From: DASRWT01 sp046728035
GTDB lineage: Bacteria > Methylomirabilota > Methylomirabilia > Rokubacteriales > CSP1-6
NCBI GenBank assembly: GCA_046728035.1
Contig: JBKPDT010000016.1
Span: 1-25,729 of the forward strand
DNA: 25,729 nucleotides
Direction of reading: 5' to 3'
The notes below the pieces were generated by a model, which was not told where the DNA came from, searched no databases, and worked only from the letters and a program-made list of their open reading frames with translations. Numbering within the stretch: position 1 is the first letter of the stretch; each line of letters opens with the position of its first letter. Shown piece after piece: positions 15,298-22,708 of this stretch. The translations under genes and the position numbers were made by a program.

Positions 15298-15835
15298 CAC
15301 CGCCCCCCCGCGGAGAAGACCTGCTTCCAGTCGTTCTTCATGCTCACGACCGTCCACCCATTGTCCCGGGCCACCTTGAGGGACCCATCGTCGGCCTCCT
15401 GGTACGCGATCACCCAGCGCCCGTCCCGCTGGATCCACTCCTTCTTGAGCTGGGTGCCGATGACCTGCTCGGACGGGACCCCGTAGAACTGCGGGGGATC
15501 ATCCGCATGAAGTCGATCTCACTCCCCGAGCAGAGATAGGTCTTGAAGCGGTTGGCGCGCAGGTACTCGAGCAGCTCAACCATCGGGCGGTAGGTGACCT
15601 GCGCGATCGGAAGGCCGAGCTTGGGGTAGCGCGCCTCCCGGAAGAAGGCGCGGACCGCCGCCTCGTAGTTCTCCTGGCTCAGGTTGCTATGGGTCACGGT
15701 GAAGAGCTCCAGGAGCCCCTTGCCGCCATCCCGCATGAGGGACTCGAAGTCGCCCTCCAGCGCGGCCTTGTACGGCCGGCGGTCCCGCAGGGCCGGCTCC
15801 GCGGCGACCATGGCGCGTACGCTGCCCGTGTTCCA
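15297..15835 (-). pseudogene. HAD-superfamily phosphatase, degraded (N-terminal loss, frameshift, internal loss)
   Basis: Two adjoining frames together give parts of a haloacid dehalogenase-like phosphatase. The first (from about 15835 down to 15499) reads RRPYKAALEGDFESLMRDGG, YRPMVELLEYLRANRFKTYL and CSGSEIDFMRM, the motif II region. The second (about 15497-15297) reads QFYGVPSEQVIGTQLKKEW, then jumps to DNGWTVVSMKNDWKQVF, the usual end of the family. The two join if one base is added to the C5 run at 15493-15497 (minus strand). The N-terminal DxDxT nucleophile segment is missing, as are roughly 70 residues normally lying between the RDGR region and the GWTVV tail, including the GNSDGD motif. 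The catalytic Asp is gone, so it should be inactive. Confidence 0.8.
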
Positions 15836-15860
15836 TGGGACGAAGGTCGTACGGCGCCGC

Positions 15861-16615
15861 TCACTTCGTCGGGAAGAGCAACGTCACCACGAAGCGGAAG
15901 CCCCAGTCCGGGCCGCCCTGCGGCCGCTCCGCGTAGTAGCGGCCTCCCAGGGTGAGCTGTATCGGCAGGGGGCCGAGCTTGAGAAGCTGGCTGACGGTGA
16001 CGTTGATGGGCACGGTCCACTGCTCGCCCTCCCAGTCGTAGGTGGACTCCATGTTCACAGCAAACGTGGTGTGGGTCTTGGTGGTGTAGCTGAGAAACGG
16101 CTGGAGAAAGGTCGAGCTGATGTCGGCCCGGCTGCTCTTGCCGGCCACCGACCAGATGTGAGTGACGAGCGCGCCGTACGTCCACGGCCCATCCTGCTTG
16201 AGGACCACCGCGGGTCGGGCCCAGCCCGAACTTCTCCGCGCCGATGCGATTGTCCGTACCGGTCGGGAGGAGAATGACGGGGCCAACACCCCAGAAGATC
16301 CCACCCGGCCCCGGCGCGCTCGGCGCCAGGAAGAAGCTCTGCGTGATGTCGCCGAGGCCACCCTGGCTGCCTTCGCCCACCACGTCGTCCTGGTGGATGA
16401 ACGGCACGATGGTCCGCGAGATCAGGTTCCAGCGCTCGCCCAGCTTGATCGGAATGACCGGCTGGACGTTCACCAGGTACCTGAACCCCTTGTCGTCATG
16501 GCCCTGGCCGAAGTCGAAGTTGGAGCTTCTTGGCCAGGTCCTCGGCGCTCTCCTGGGCAAGCGCTGGAGCCGACACGGCCAGGACCATGAGGCCCCCTAG
16601 CCCGGCGAGCTTCAT
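15861..16615 (-). pseudogene. Outer-membrane transporter-like protein ('neuromedin U'-type annotation), frameshifted
   Basis: A signal peptide (MKLAGLGGLMVLAVSAPALA, cut before QES) starts at ATG 16615 and leads into ESAEDLAKK. The frame then shifts near 16522-16530, where about a dozen residues that normally follow are absent, to continue NFDFGQGHDDKGFRYLVNVQ and PIKLGERWNLISRTIVPF. A second shift near 16211-16215 (one extra C) moves from KFGLGPT to AVVLKQDGPWTYGALVTHIW. The remainder ends GFRFVVTLLFPTK with a terminal beta-strand typical of outer-membrane barrels. The family is widespread in proteobacteria, is often next to HAD phosphatase and sulfatase genes, and has no settled function. 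With two shifts, no full protein can be made. Confidence 0.82.
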
Positions 16616-16627
16616 CGGACTCGAGCT

Positions 16628-17221
16628 TCAGGGCTTATCGACGGACAGCGCGAGCGCCTCGGTATGGCGGGCGACCACCTGGTCGCCCTTCTTCACGTCG
16701 GCTAGCCGCTTCACGCTCGGATCCACCTTGATGGTCCGGCTCTTGCCCTCGGGACCCTTGAGCGTGACCGTCCGGTTGGCGAGGTCCACGGCCTCCACCG
16801 TGCCGGTGACCTCCACCGTGTTGACGATCAGGCCGGCCGGCTTCTCCCCTTTCGGCGCCACTTCCACCGCCTGCGCCTCGGTGGCGGCGGGCGGCTCGCT
16901 GCTCTTCCGCACGAAGAGCGCCACCGACTCGAGATAGCGCACGGTGAGCACGTCCCCGGGCTTGACCTGGGCGAGATTCCTGACCTCCGGCCCGGCCTTC
17001 ACCGTGACCGTCTTACCTCGCGGGCCGGTGAGCGTGACCAGCCGCTTCTCCTGGTCCACGGCGTCCACCTTGGCCTTGAATTCCATGGTCTCCACGCGCA
17101 CCGCCCCCGGCTTGGATGAAGCCGACCCCGGCGGAGTCGAGGTTGTCTGAGCCTTTGCGGGCCTTCCGGCCGCAGGCCCGACCGCCAGTGTGATGATCCC
17201 GACGAGCGCGAGGATTCTCAT
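16628..17221 (-). CDS. Secreted protein with two tandem beta-rich repeats
   Basis: This is a 197-residue protein, start set by GGGAGG before ATG 17221. The signal peptide covers about residues 1-24 (cleavage near AKA-QT). Two homologous units follow: residues about 48-104 (KVDAVDQEKRLVTLTGPRGK ... LAQVKPGDVLTVRYLESVAL) and about 137-194 (TVEAVDLANRTVTLKGPEGK ... LADVKKGDQVVARHTEALAL). They are separated by an Ala/Pro/Lys linker. Each looks like a small beta-barrel of the DUF5666/OB- or SH3-like type found in periplasmic proteins. Function is unknown; no catalytic residues are evident. It is divergent from the plus-strand remnant at 17339 with palindrome copy 3 between them. Confidence 0.82.
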   Translation of the reverse strand: MRILALVGIITLAVGPAAGRPAKAQTTSTPPGSASSKPGAVRVETMEFKAKVDAVDQEKRLVTLTGPRGKTVTVKAGPEVRNLAQVKPGDVLTVRYLESVALFVRKSSEPPAATEAQAVEVAPKGEKPAGLIVNTVEVTGTVEAVDLANRTVTLKGPEGKSRTIKVDPSVKRLADVKKGDQVVARHTEALALSVDKP

Positions 17222-17283
17222 GTCGGCCTCCCTGGCGCGGCGATGCGCCGAGAAATAGAAGGCCCTGAGCCGGGGCGTTGTGA

Positions 17284-17303
17284 TATCAGACCTTGGTCTC
17301 ATT
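17284..17303. promoter_or_regulatory. Palindromic operator-like site, copy 3
   Basis: TATCAGACCTTGGTCTCATT has the core AGACC-TT-GGTCT, a perfect five-base inverted repeat around two central bases, flanked by AT on both sides. It lies between the divergent repeat-protein gene (start 17221, 72 bases from the centre) and the small plus-strand frame at 17339 (45 bases from the centre). Confidence 0.6.
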
Positions 17304-17338
17304 GCCGCCTTCGCCGGCGCCGAGTTCCGATAGGCGCC

Positions 17339-17560
17339 ATGCACGGAACGCTCGCACGACTGGCGATCGTTGCGCTTGGGGCGCTTGCAGGCCTCGCCGC
17401 CCCGGCAGCGGTTCCGGCCCAAACGGCGTCCTCGCGCTCCAGCCCGATGCCGAGCCGCTGCCGGAGGGCGGGGACCAGGTCAGCGCTCAGCTCGCGGGCC
17501 TGCGCGCTTACCCCGATAGTCGTGTCGGGGCGGATGCCCGCCCGCAACAAGGAGGCACGC
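17339..17560 (+). pseudogene. Possible remnant of a secreted OmpA-like protein
   Basis: ATG 17339 opens a good signal peptide (MHGTLARLAIVALGALAGLA then PAAVPAQT). Directly after it, a different frame (about 17428-17545) reads LALQPDAEPLPEGGDQVSA and LAGLRAYPDSRVG, which resembles the start of an OmpA/Pal C-terminal domain ('l.pgaepL...g..vl...a..Lra yPdsrv.veGHtD'). The GHTD core and everything after it are missing, and the following lipoprotein gene starts at 17562. The simplest reading is a gene reduced to its signal peptide plus a fragment, with a frameshift between. It could instead be a leader ORF for the downstream gene. Support is moderate to low. Confidence 0.4.
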
Positions 17561-17561
17561 A

Positions 17562-18449
17562 ATGGAGCTCGCGAAGCCTAAACTCTCGCTCTCGCTGATG
17601 GCGCTAACGATCGCTGCGCTGCTGGCCGGCTGCGCGTCCACGGGGGCGGGTGCGGCGTCGCCGCCGACGCTCGAGAAGATCGCCGCGTCGAAGACTATCC
17701 TGTTGGGCTATCGGGACTCCTCCGTTCCCTTCTCGTTCGCTGACCAGAACAGGCAGCCCGCCGGCTACTCGGTGGATCTCTGCCATCGCGTGGTGGAAGA
17801 TCTGCGGCGTGACCTCAAGATGCCCGATCTGCAGGCGAAGTGGGTGCCGGTCACCGTCGAGACTCGCGTGGGCGCCATCATGGCCGGCAACATCGACCTC
17901 GAGTGCGGGTCGACCACCAATACCCTGTCCCGCCAGGAGCAGGTAGATTTCAGTCTGACCACCTTCGTCACCGGGGCGAGCCTGCTCGCCATGGTGGGCA
18001 CGGACGTGAGTACTGAGCTGAGCGGGATCCGGATTGCCGTCATCCCGGGCACGACGACGGAAACTCTGATCAAGGGCGCCATGGCGAGGGGCGGCGGCAC
18101 GGGCACGGTCCAGCTTCTCGCGGTGAAGGATCACGCGGACGGGCTCGCCGCGCTGATGAACAAGACCGCCGACGTCTACGCGTCGGACCGCGCCATTCTC
18201 ATCGGACTGGTGATGGCGGCGCCGGACCCCCGGCGCTTCGCCGTGCTCGACCGGTACCTGTCCTATGAGCCGTACGCGCTGATGCTGCGGCGCGGCGATC
18301 CCGGCTTCCGCCTCGCCGTGAACCGGGCGCTGGCGCGCCTGTACCGCTCGCAGCAGGTACTCGAGATCTACCGCCGCTGGTTCGGCGAGTGGGGCGCGCC
18401 GAACGCACTGACGCTGGGAATGTACGCGATCGAGGGCCTGCCCGAATAA
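17562..18449 (+). CDS. Amino-acid ABC transporter substrate-binding lipoprotein (SBP_bac_3)
   Basis: This is a 295-residue protein. AAGGAGG lies eight bases before ATG 17562. The signal ends with the lipobox LLAGC (Cys24). The mature part is a family 3 solute-binding protein of the glutamate/aspartate GltI type: LEKIAASKTILLGYRDSSVP (36-55), PAGYSVDLCHRVVEDL, NIDLECGSTTNTLSRQEQVD, VIPGTTTETLIKG and the C-terminal SQQVLEIYRRWFGEWG. It should bind a polar amino acid in the periplasm and deliver it to an ABC permease. No permease or ATPase gene is near, so it is an orphan receptor or shares a distant transporter. Its stop is four bases from the stop of the convergent receiver gene. Confidence 0.9.
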   Translation: MELAKPKLSLSLMALTIAALLAGCASTGAGAASPPTLEKIAASKTILLGYRDSSVPFSFADQNRQPAGYSVDLCHRVVEDLRRDLKMPDLQAKWVPVTVETRVGAIMAGNIDLECGSTTNTLSRQEQVDFSLTTFVTGASLLAMVGTDVSTELSGIRIAVIPGTTTETLIKGAMARGGGTGTVQLLAVKDHADGLAALMNKTADVYASDRAILIGLVMAAPDPRRFAVLDRYLSYEPYALMLRRGDPGFRLAVNRALARLYRSQQVLEIYRRWFGEWGAPNALTLGMYAIEGLPE

Positions 18450-18453
18450 CCGC

Positions 18454-18867
18454 CTAACGGTAGCCGCGTCGTGGCCGACCGGCCGCCCGCTGCTGATCAC
18501 CCTCCAGGGCTTGGCGCGTCGCCCTGAGAAGCTCTTCGGCCTCGAATGGCTTGGTCAGGAAATCGACGGCCCCCGCCTTCATGGCGCGGACCGCCATCGG
18601 GACGTCGGCGTGCCCGGTGATGAAAATGACAGGAATGTCGCGGCCCGACGCCACCAACCGCTCGTAGAGATCGAGGCCACTCTGCCCGGGCATCCGGATG
18701 TCCAGCACGAGGCAGCGTGGGCCCTCGTGCTCGGCCCGCGCCAGGAATTCCCGCGCCGACACGAAGCTCTCGACGCGATGACCGGCCGTGCGGAGGAGCA
18801 GCTCGAGCCCGCGACGCACCGACAAATCGTCATCCACCACAAACACGATTGCGTCGGAATGCGTCAC
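18454..18867 (-). CDS. FixJ-like response regulator reduced to a receiver domain
   Basis: This is a 137-residue single receiver domain. Acidic residues in VFVVDDD (8-14), phospho-acceptor Asp56 in CLVLDIRMPG, Thr84 in IFITGHADVP and Lys106 in FLTKPF are all in place. The sequence (SVRRGLELLLRTAG..., GHADVPMAVRAMKAGAVDFL) is of the FixJ/NarL-type group, where a LuxR helix-turn-helix normally follows to about 205 residues. Here only a basic tail (AAGRPRRGYR) follows, so there is no DNA-binding output. Its GTG start overlaps the kinase stop as GTGA, marking a coupled pair. It probably works as a phosphate sink, relay or protein-binding switch. Confidence 0.92.
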   Translation of the reverse strand: MTHSDAIVFVVDDDLSVRRGLELLLRTAGHRVESFVSAREFLARAEHEGPRCLVLDIRMPGQSGLDLYERLVASGRDIPVIFITGHADVPMAVRAMKAGAVDFLTKPFEAEELLRATRQALEGDQQRAAGRPRRGYR

Positions 18868-21479
18868 GCGGCCCCTCCGTCCAGCGGCAGCCGGAAATGG
18901 AATGTCGCGCCACGGCGATTGTTCTCCGCCCAGATCGCTCCGCCATGCGCTTCGATGATCGAGCGCGAGATCGTGAGCCCCATCCCCATGCCCGAAGCCT
19001 TGGTCGTATAGAACGGCTCGAACACGATCTCCTGCGTCCCCTGGTGGAGGCCCGAGCCCGCATCCTCCACCGACGTCTGAACGCTGTGCTCGTCGCTCCT
19101 TCGGGTGCGCACGGTCATGGTCCGATCGCCCGCGGCGCGCTCCGACATCGACTCCATGGCATTGAGGAGGAGGTTCAAGAGCACCTGCTGGAGCTGCACT
19201 CGGTCCCCGTTCACCATCGGCGATGGCGAGTCGAGGTCGAGCGTCACGCTGACGTTGCGGATGACGATGTCGCTTCCAAGCAGCTTGAGCACGTCATGGA
19301 CGAGAGCGTTCAGATCGAGCAGGGCCATTTTTGACTCGCCTTTTTGGAGCAAGTCCCGCAGTCGCTGGATCACGTCGCCCGCGCGGCGATCGTCCTCGAT
19401 GATGTTGGTCAAGATGGTGCGAAGCTCGGCCGGGGCAAGCTTGCCGCCTTCGAGGAGACGGCACGCCGCTTGGGCATTGATCAAGATACCGGTGAGGGGC
19501 TGGTTCAGCTCGTGGGCGAGGGAGGCGGTGAGCTCGCCCATCGTGGAGACGCGCGTGAAGTGCGCGAGCTCCTGCCGGCTCCGCTGCGCCTCCAGCTCGG
19601 CGTGCTTCCGCTCGGTGATGTCCGTGCTCGACACTACCGCGCCGCCTTCGGGCCGGCTCAGGGGGACCACCACCATCGCAACCCACCGTTCGCTCCCCGC
19701 CGTCCCCGCCGGGTACTCGAAGGAAAAGCCAGCGCGGGATCCGTCGAGCACCGACTCGATCCCGATCAGGGCGTGGTCCGCATGCGGCTCGCCGCGACGG
19801 GCCGCCTTGCGGCAGACGTCCAGATAGTTGTCACCCACGCCGATCCGATCGCCCGACACCTGGTCGAAGTCCGGCGTGAAACGCGCCCAAACTCGGTTGA
19901 CGGCGATTATCCTCCCCTCGCCATCCAGCACGGCCACACTGCTGTTCAGCGAGGCGAGGATCGCGGACTTCATGAGCTCACTCGCCCGGAGCGCGTCCTC
20001 GGTCTCCTTGCGAGCGAGCGCGTTGGCGAAGACTTCCGCGACGAGCTGGAGGCGGCCCACGAGCTCGTCGGACCACGGATGCTCGCGCCCCACCGTCATG
20101 ATCGAGAGGCCGCCCAGCACACGGCCGCCGGCGACGAGAGGGAGCGCGAGCGTGGAGGCGATATCCGCCTCGCGAAGCGATTCTCGATCGCGTACCGCTT
20201 CTCTGGGCAGCTCGATCGCGCTCTGGAAGATTACGGGCCGCTCGCGAAGGAGCCGGCCCACCGCCCAGGGGAACATCTCGCTCATGTTCGCCGTCGGCAC
20301 CAGCGGGAGTCCCGGCGTCGCCCAGGACGACCCGAGTGTGAACAGGAGCCCGTCCCGGGAGAGACGGAGCAGTATCACGCGATCGACATCGAAGAACCGG
20401 CCCAGGCGTTCCAGCCAGGTCTCGAAGGTGTCGTCCATGTGGTTCGAGGGCGGGTGCACGAAGGCGCCGGACAGCCGGGACAGCAGCTCCTCGAAACGGA
20501 GCCGATCGGCGAGGGCGATTCGATCGCGCCAGCGCTCTTCGATCAGCCCGGCCAGGCCGAGGATCGGGATCGCGCTCACGCTCAATGAGATCTGGAGGAC
20601 CAGCACGCTCTCTTGAGTTGGCGGCGTGGAGAATCCACCGTACCCGTGAGTGGCCGCCCAGATCACGGTCAACGTCGTCAGCAGCATTGTGAGCGCGGCT
20701 CCGGCGGGGCCGAAGCGGACCGTCCCCCAGAGCACGAACGGGACGAAGAAGGCCACCGGGGTATGGGGCGAGCCCGGCATCGGGCTCGGCTCCTCCGCAA
20801 AGGCGTGAAAGTACATGACCGCCACCGCGACGAGGGACAGCGTAAGAAGCCCGGCCTCGAGCCGGCGTACGAGGCTCGCCTGCCGCATCCGGCCCCACGC
20901 CGAACGGACGACGAACACGATGGCCGGAACCAACGTCAGCTCCGTCAGCACGTTGGAGCAGAAACGCGTCCGCCATACCTGCGCATATGGCTCGCCGGCG
21001 AGCAGCGCGACCGCGGCGGCGTCCACGAACGACGAGAGGAACGGGCCGAGGAGGCCCGCGCCCATCACGAAGGCACCCACGCGGGGGAGCGTGTCGAAGC
21101 GCGCGGGCGCATCGCTGAAGGCCCGCACGATCGACGCCCCGATCAGGGCCTCGAGACAGTTGGTCGCGAAGAGCGCGAAGACGAGCGAGGGCGGCGAGAG
21201 CACCGGCAGCGCGACGAGCAGGTGGGCGGGCAGCGCCGCGAGGAGATAGATCCACCACCGCCGCGGCAGCGTGAGGAGAAGGGCGGCAGTCAGGATGGAA
21301 TTGGGCGGCCAGAGGACGGACGGCGTCGCCGGCGGCAGCCGGAGGATGAAGCCGATATTCGCGCCAACGAAGTATCCTACACAGACGGCGAGCGCCGCCC
21401 CCGCCACGTGCAACGCCGACGGCGACTCACCTGCTCCGGGCCCGATACTCGCCACACCCACCCATTTCCACCGTAGCAC
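18864..21479 (-). CDS. MASE1-GAF-PAS sensor histidine kinase
   Basis: Up to 871 residues. Order of domains: MASE1 integral-membrane sensor (about 25-310, with LPPATPSVLWPPNSILTAAL); a GAF-like domain (about 330-490, FFDVDRVILLRLS ... LALPLVAGGRVLGGLSIMT); a PAS domain (about 505-625, ILASLNSSVAVLDGEGRIIA, ending in TDITERK); then a kinase core of the FixL/DctB type. His656 in SLAHELNQPLTG is the phosphorylation site, Asn773 in LLNLLLNAMESM is the N-box, and DAGSG and GMGMGL bind ATP. The ligand is unknown. The first start, GTG 21479, would overlap the upstream gene by 53 bases. GTG at 21461 or 21455, or TTG/GTG at 21413/21407, are alternatives. It is coupled to the downstream receiver by a four-base overlap. 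Confidence 0.93.
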   Translation of the reverse strand: MLRWKWVGVASIGPGAGESPSALHVAGAALAVCVGYFVGANIGFILRLPPATPSVLWPPNSILTAALLLTLPRRWWIYLLAALPAHLLVALPVLSPPSLVFALFATNCLEALIGASIVRAFSDAPARFDTLPRVGAFVMGAGLLGPFLSSFVDAAAVALLAGEPYAQVWRTRFCSNVLTELTLVPAIVFVVRSAWGRMRQASLVRRLEAGLLTLSLVAVAVMYFHAFAEEPSPMPGSPHTPVAFFVPFVLWGTVRFGPAGAALTMLLTTLTVIWAATHGYGGFSTPPTQESVLVLQISLSVSAIPILGLAGLIEERWRDRIALADRLRFEELLSRLSGAFVHPPSNHMDDTFETWLERLGRFFDVDRVILLRLSRDGLLFTLGSSWATPGLPLVPTANMSEMFPWAVGRLLRERPVIFQSAIELPREAVRDRESLREADIASTLALPLVAGGRVLGGLSIMTVGREHPWSDELVGRLQLVAEVFANALARKETEDALRASELMKSAILASLNSSVAVLDGEGRIIAVNRVWARFTPDFDQVSGDRIGVGDNYLDVCRKAARRGEPHADHALIGIESVLDGSRAGFSFEYPAGTAGSERWVAMVVVPLSRPEGGAVVSSTDITERKHAELEAQRSRQELAHFTRVSTMGELTASLAHELNQPLTGILINAQAACRLLEGGKLAPAELRTILTNIIEDDRRAGDVIQRLRDLLQKGESKMALLDLNALVHDVLKLLGSDIVIRNVSVTLDLDSPSPMVNGDRVQLQQVLLNLLLNAMESMSERAAGDRTMTVRTRRSDEHSVQTSVEDAGSGLHQGTQEIVFEPFYTTKASGMGMGLTISRSIIEAHGGAIWAENNRRGATFHFRLPLDGGAA

Positions 21480-22560
21480 AGGAGACGAAGCTGTTCGCGA
21501 GGTCGGCGAGCGACTGGAGTTCGGGGGTTCCGAGGAGGCTCTCTTCGGGTTCCGCCCCGCCCCGCAGCCACTTGCGATCGAAGGCCCACGTGTAGGCCGA
21601 CGCGAGCGATCCGTACTCGAAGAGGCCTCTCTGCTTGGTGGCCACGAGCTTCGGCATGAAGAAGATGAGCGGCGCGAGGAATACGAGCGTGGGGCCGACG
21701 ACGATGCCCGCGAGCTGGAGCACCCGGGTCTGGACCTCGGCGCCGCCGAAGAGAATCTCCTCGGCGAAGCTCGCCACGAGCACGGCGGACACCGCGAAGC
21801 TCAGCGCGCTGAGCGAGGTATGCGCGACGCCGAGGCCGCCGAGCCCACCCGCGCCGTCGGGATGGGTGGGGATGAGCTGGAGATCGAGCCGCGCCAGCCG
21901 CCACAGGAACACGTACCAGATGAGGAGACGCCAGCAGCAGCGCCACAGGAGGAACTGGAACACGGGAAGGCTGACCGCGACGTACCACCAGCCGGCAAGG
22001 GTCAGGTGCGCCGGTGTCTCGGCGCCGATCGTTCGCCAGGTCGTGACGTTGAAGGGGAGATCCGAGCGGATTCCCGCCAGGAGTAGGCCGGCGGTAAGTG
22101 CGACGAGGCCGCTCTCGATCAGCCAGGAGTCGCGCCAGTGGACGACGCTCTGGAGCGCGCGTGCAAAGCGGGGCACCTCACCCGGCTTCACCAGATTGGA
22201 CTCGAGAACCTCGTACACGACGTCCCGGACGCGCCGGTCGAACCACGCCTCCGCGACGAAGAAGAGCGGGACGGCGAGGAGGAAGCGGGCGTGCGTGCCG
22301 AGGCTGGCCAGGAAGGAGACCGTCGACCCTTCCAGGGCCAGGTGCTGGGCGATCGACAGCACGAGGAGGGGGAGCCAGGTGAGGGCGACGAACACCAGCC
22401 CGAGCCGCAAGAGCCCACGTGTGCCTTCCGGCAACCCGGCCTTCCGCATGAGCAAGTAGAGCGGCCCGCCCGCGACGAGAGAGAAGCCCTTGAGGTTTAC
22501 CCACGTCGGCTCGGCGCGGTCGGTCGTCTCCGATGACGCCGCGCGGCGGCGGAAGAGCAT
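21427..22560 (-). CDS. Polytopic membrane protein of unknown function
   Basis: This is a 377-residue protein from ATG 22560; ATG 22626 adds 22 residues but would place the start inside the palindrome, so it is less likely. AGGAGG lies 22 bases before 22560, farther than usual. Several membrane helices are visible: LLRLGLVFVALTWLPLLVLS, FLLAVPLFFVAEAWF, SGLVALTAGLLLAGI, a Trp/Cys-rich segment VFQFLLWRCCWRLLIWYVFL, ALSFAVSAVLVASF and LQLAGIVVGPTLVFLAPLIF. A cytosolic-looking stretch with charged residues ends the protein. I do not recognise the family. The stop falls inside the longest reading of the downstream histidine kinase gene, so it may be part of the same signalling operon. Confidence 0.8.
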   Translation of the reverse strand: MLFRRRAASSETTDRAEPTWVNLKGFSLVAGGPLYLLMRKAGLPEGTRGLLRLGLVFVALTWLPLLVLSIAQHLALEGSTVSFLASLGTHARFLLAVPLFFVAEAWFDRRVRDVVYEVLESNLVKPGEVPRFARALQSVVHWRDSWLIESGLVALTAGLLLAGIRSDLPFNVTTWRTIGAETPAHLTLAGWWYVAVSLPVFQFLLWRCCWRLLIWYVFLWRLARLDLQLIPTHPDGAGGLGGLGVAHTSLSALSFAVSAVLVASFAEEILFGGAEVQTRVLQLAGIVVGPTLVFLAPLIFFMPKLVATKQRGLFEYGSLASAYTWAFDRKWLRGGAEPEESLLGTPELQSLADLANSFVSCATVEMGGCGEYRARSR

Positions 22561-22623
22561 GAAGCGTCGGATGGGCGTCCTGCCTCCTGGGTTCCCACTT
22601 TCGAGCGGCGGTCCGGGCGCCGC

Positions 22624-22643
22624 CATCAGACCTTCGTCCCATA
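22624..22643. promoter_or_regulatory. Palindromic operator-like site, copy 4
   Basis: CATCAGACCTTCGTCCCATA keeps the conserved AT, GACC, TC and CAT columns of copies 1-3. It lies between the divergent membrane protein-kinase-receiver operon (start 22560) and the MscS channel gene (start 22709), nearly equidistant (about 75 bases) from both. Confidence 0.55.
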
Positions 22644-22708
22644 CGACGGGCGCCCTCCATCGCCGATACTCGATCGTGAAGTGGTCCCCATGAAGGGAGA
22701 ACAAAGGC

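Noticed and set aside
13711..15486. 591-codon plus-strand frame opposite FGE and patatin genes
   Set aside because: Highly charged, low-complexity composition with no domain; the minus strand carries clear enzyme motifs.
20613..21476. 287-codon plus-strand frame opposite the MASE1 domain
   Set aside because: Arg/Glu-rich antisense of membrane helices, typical of shadow frames in GC-rich DNA.
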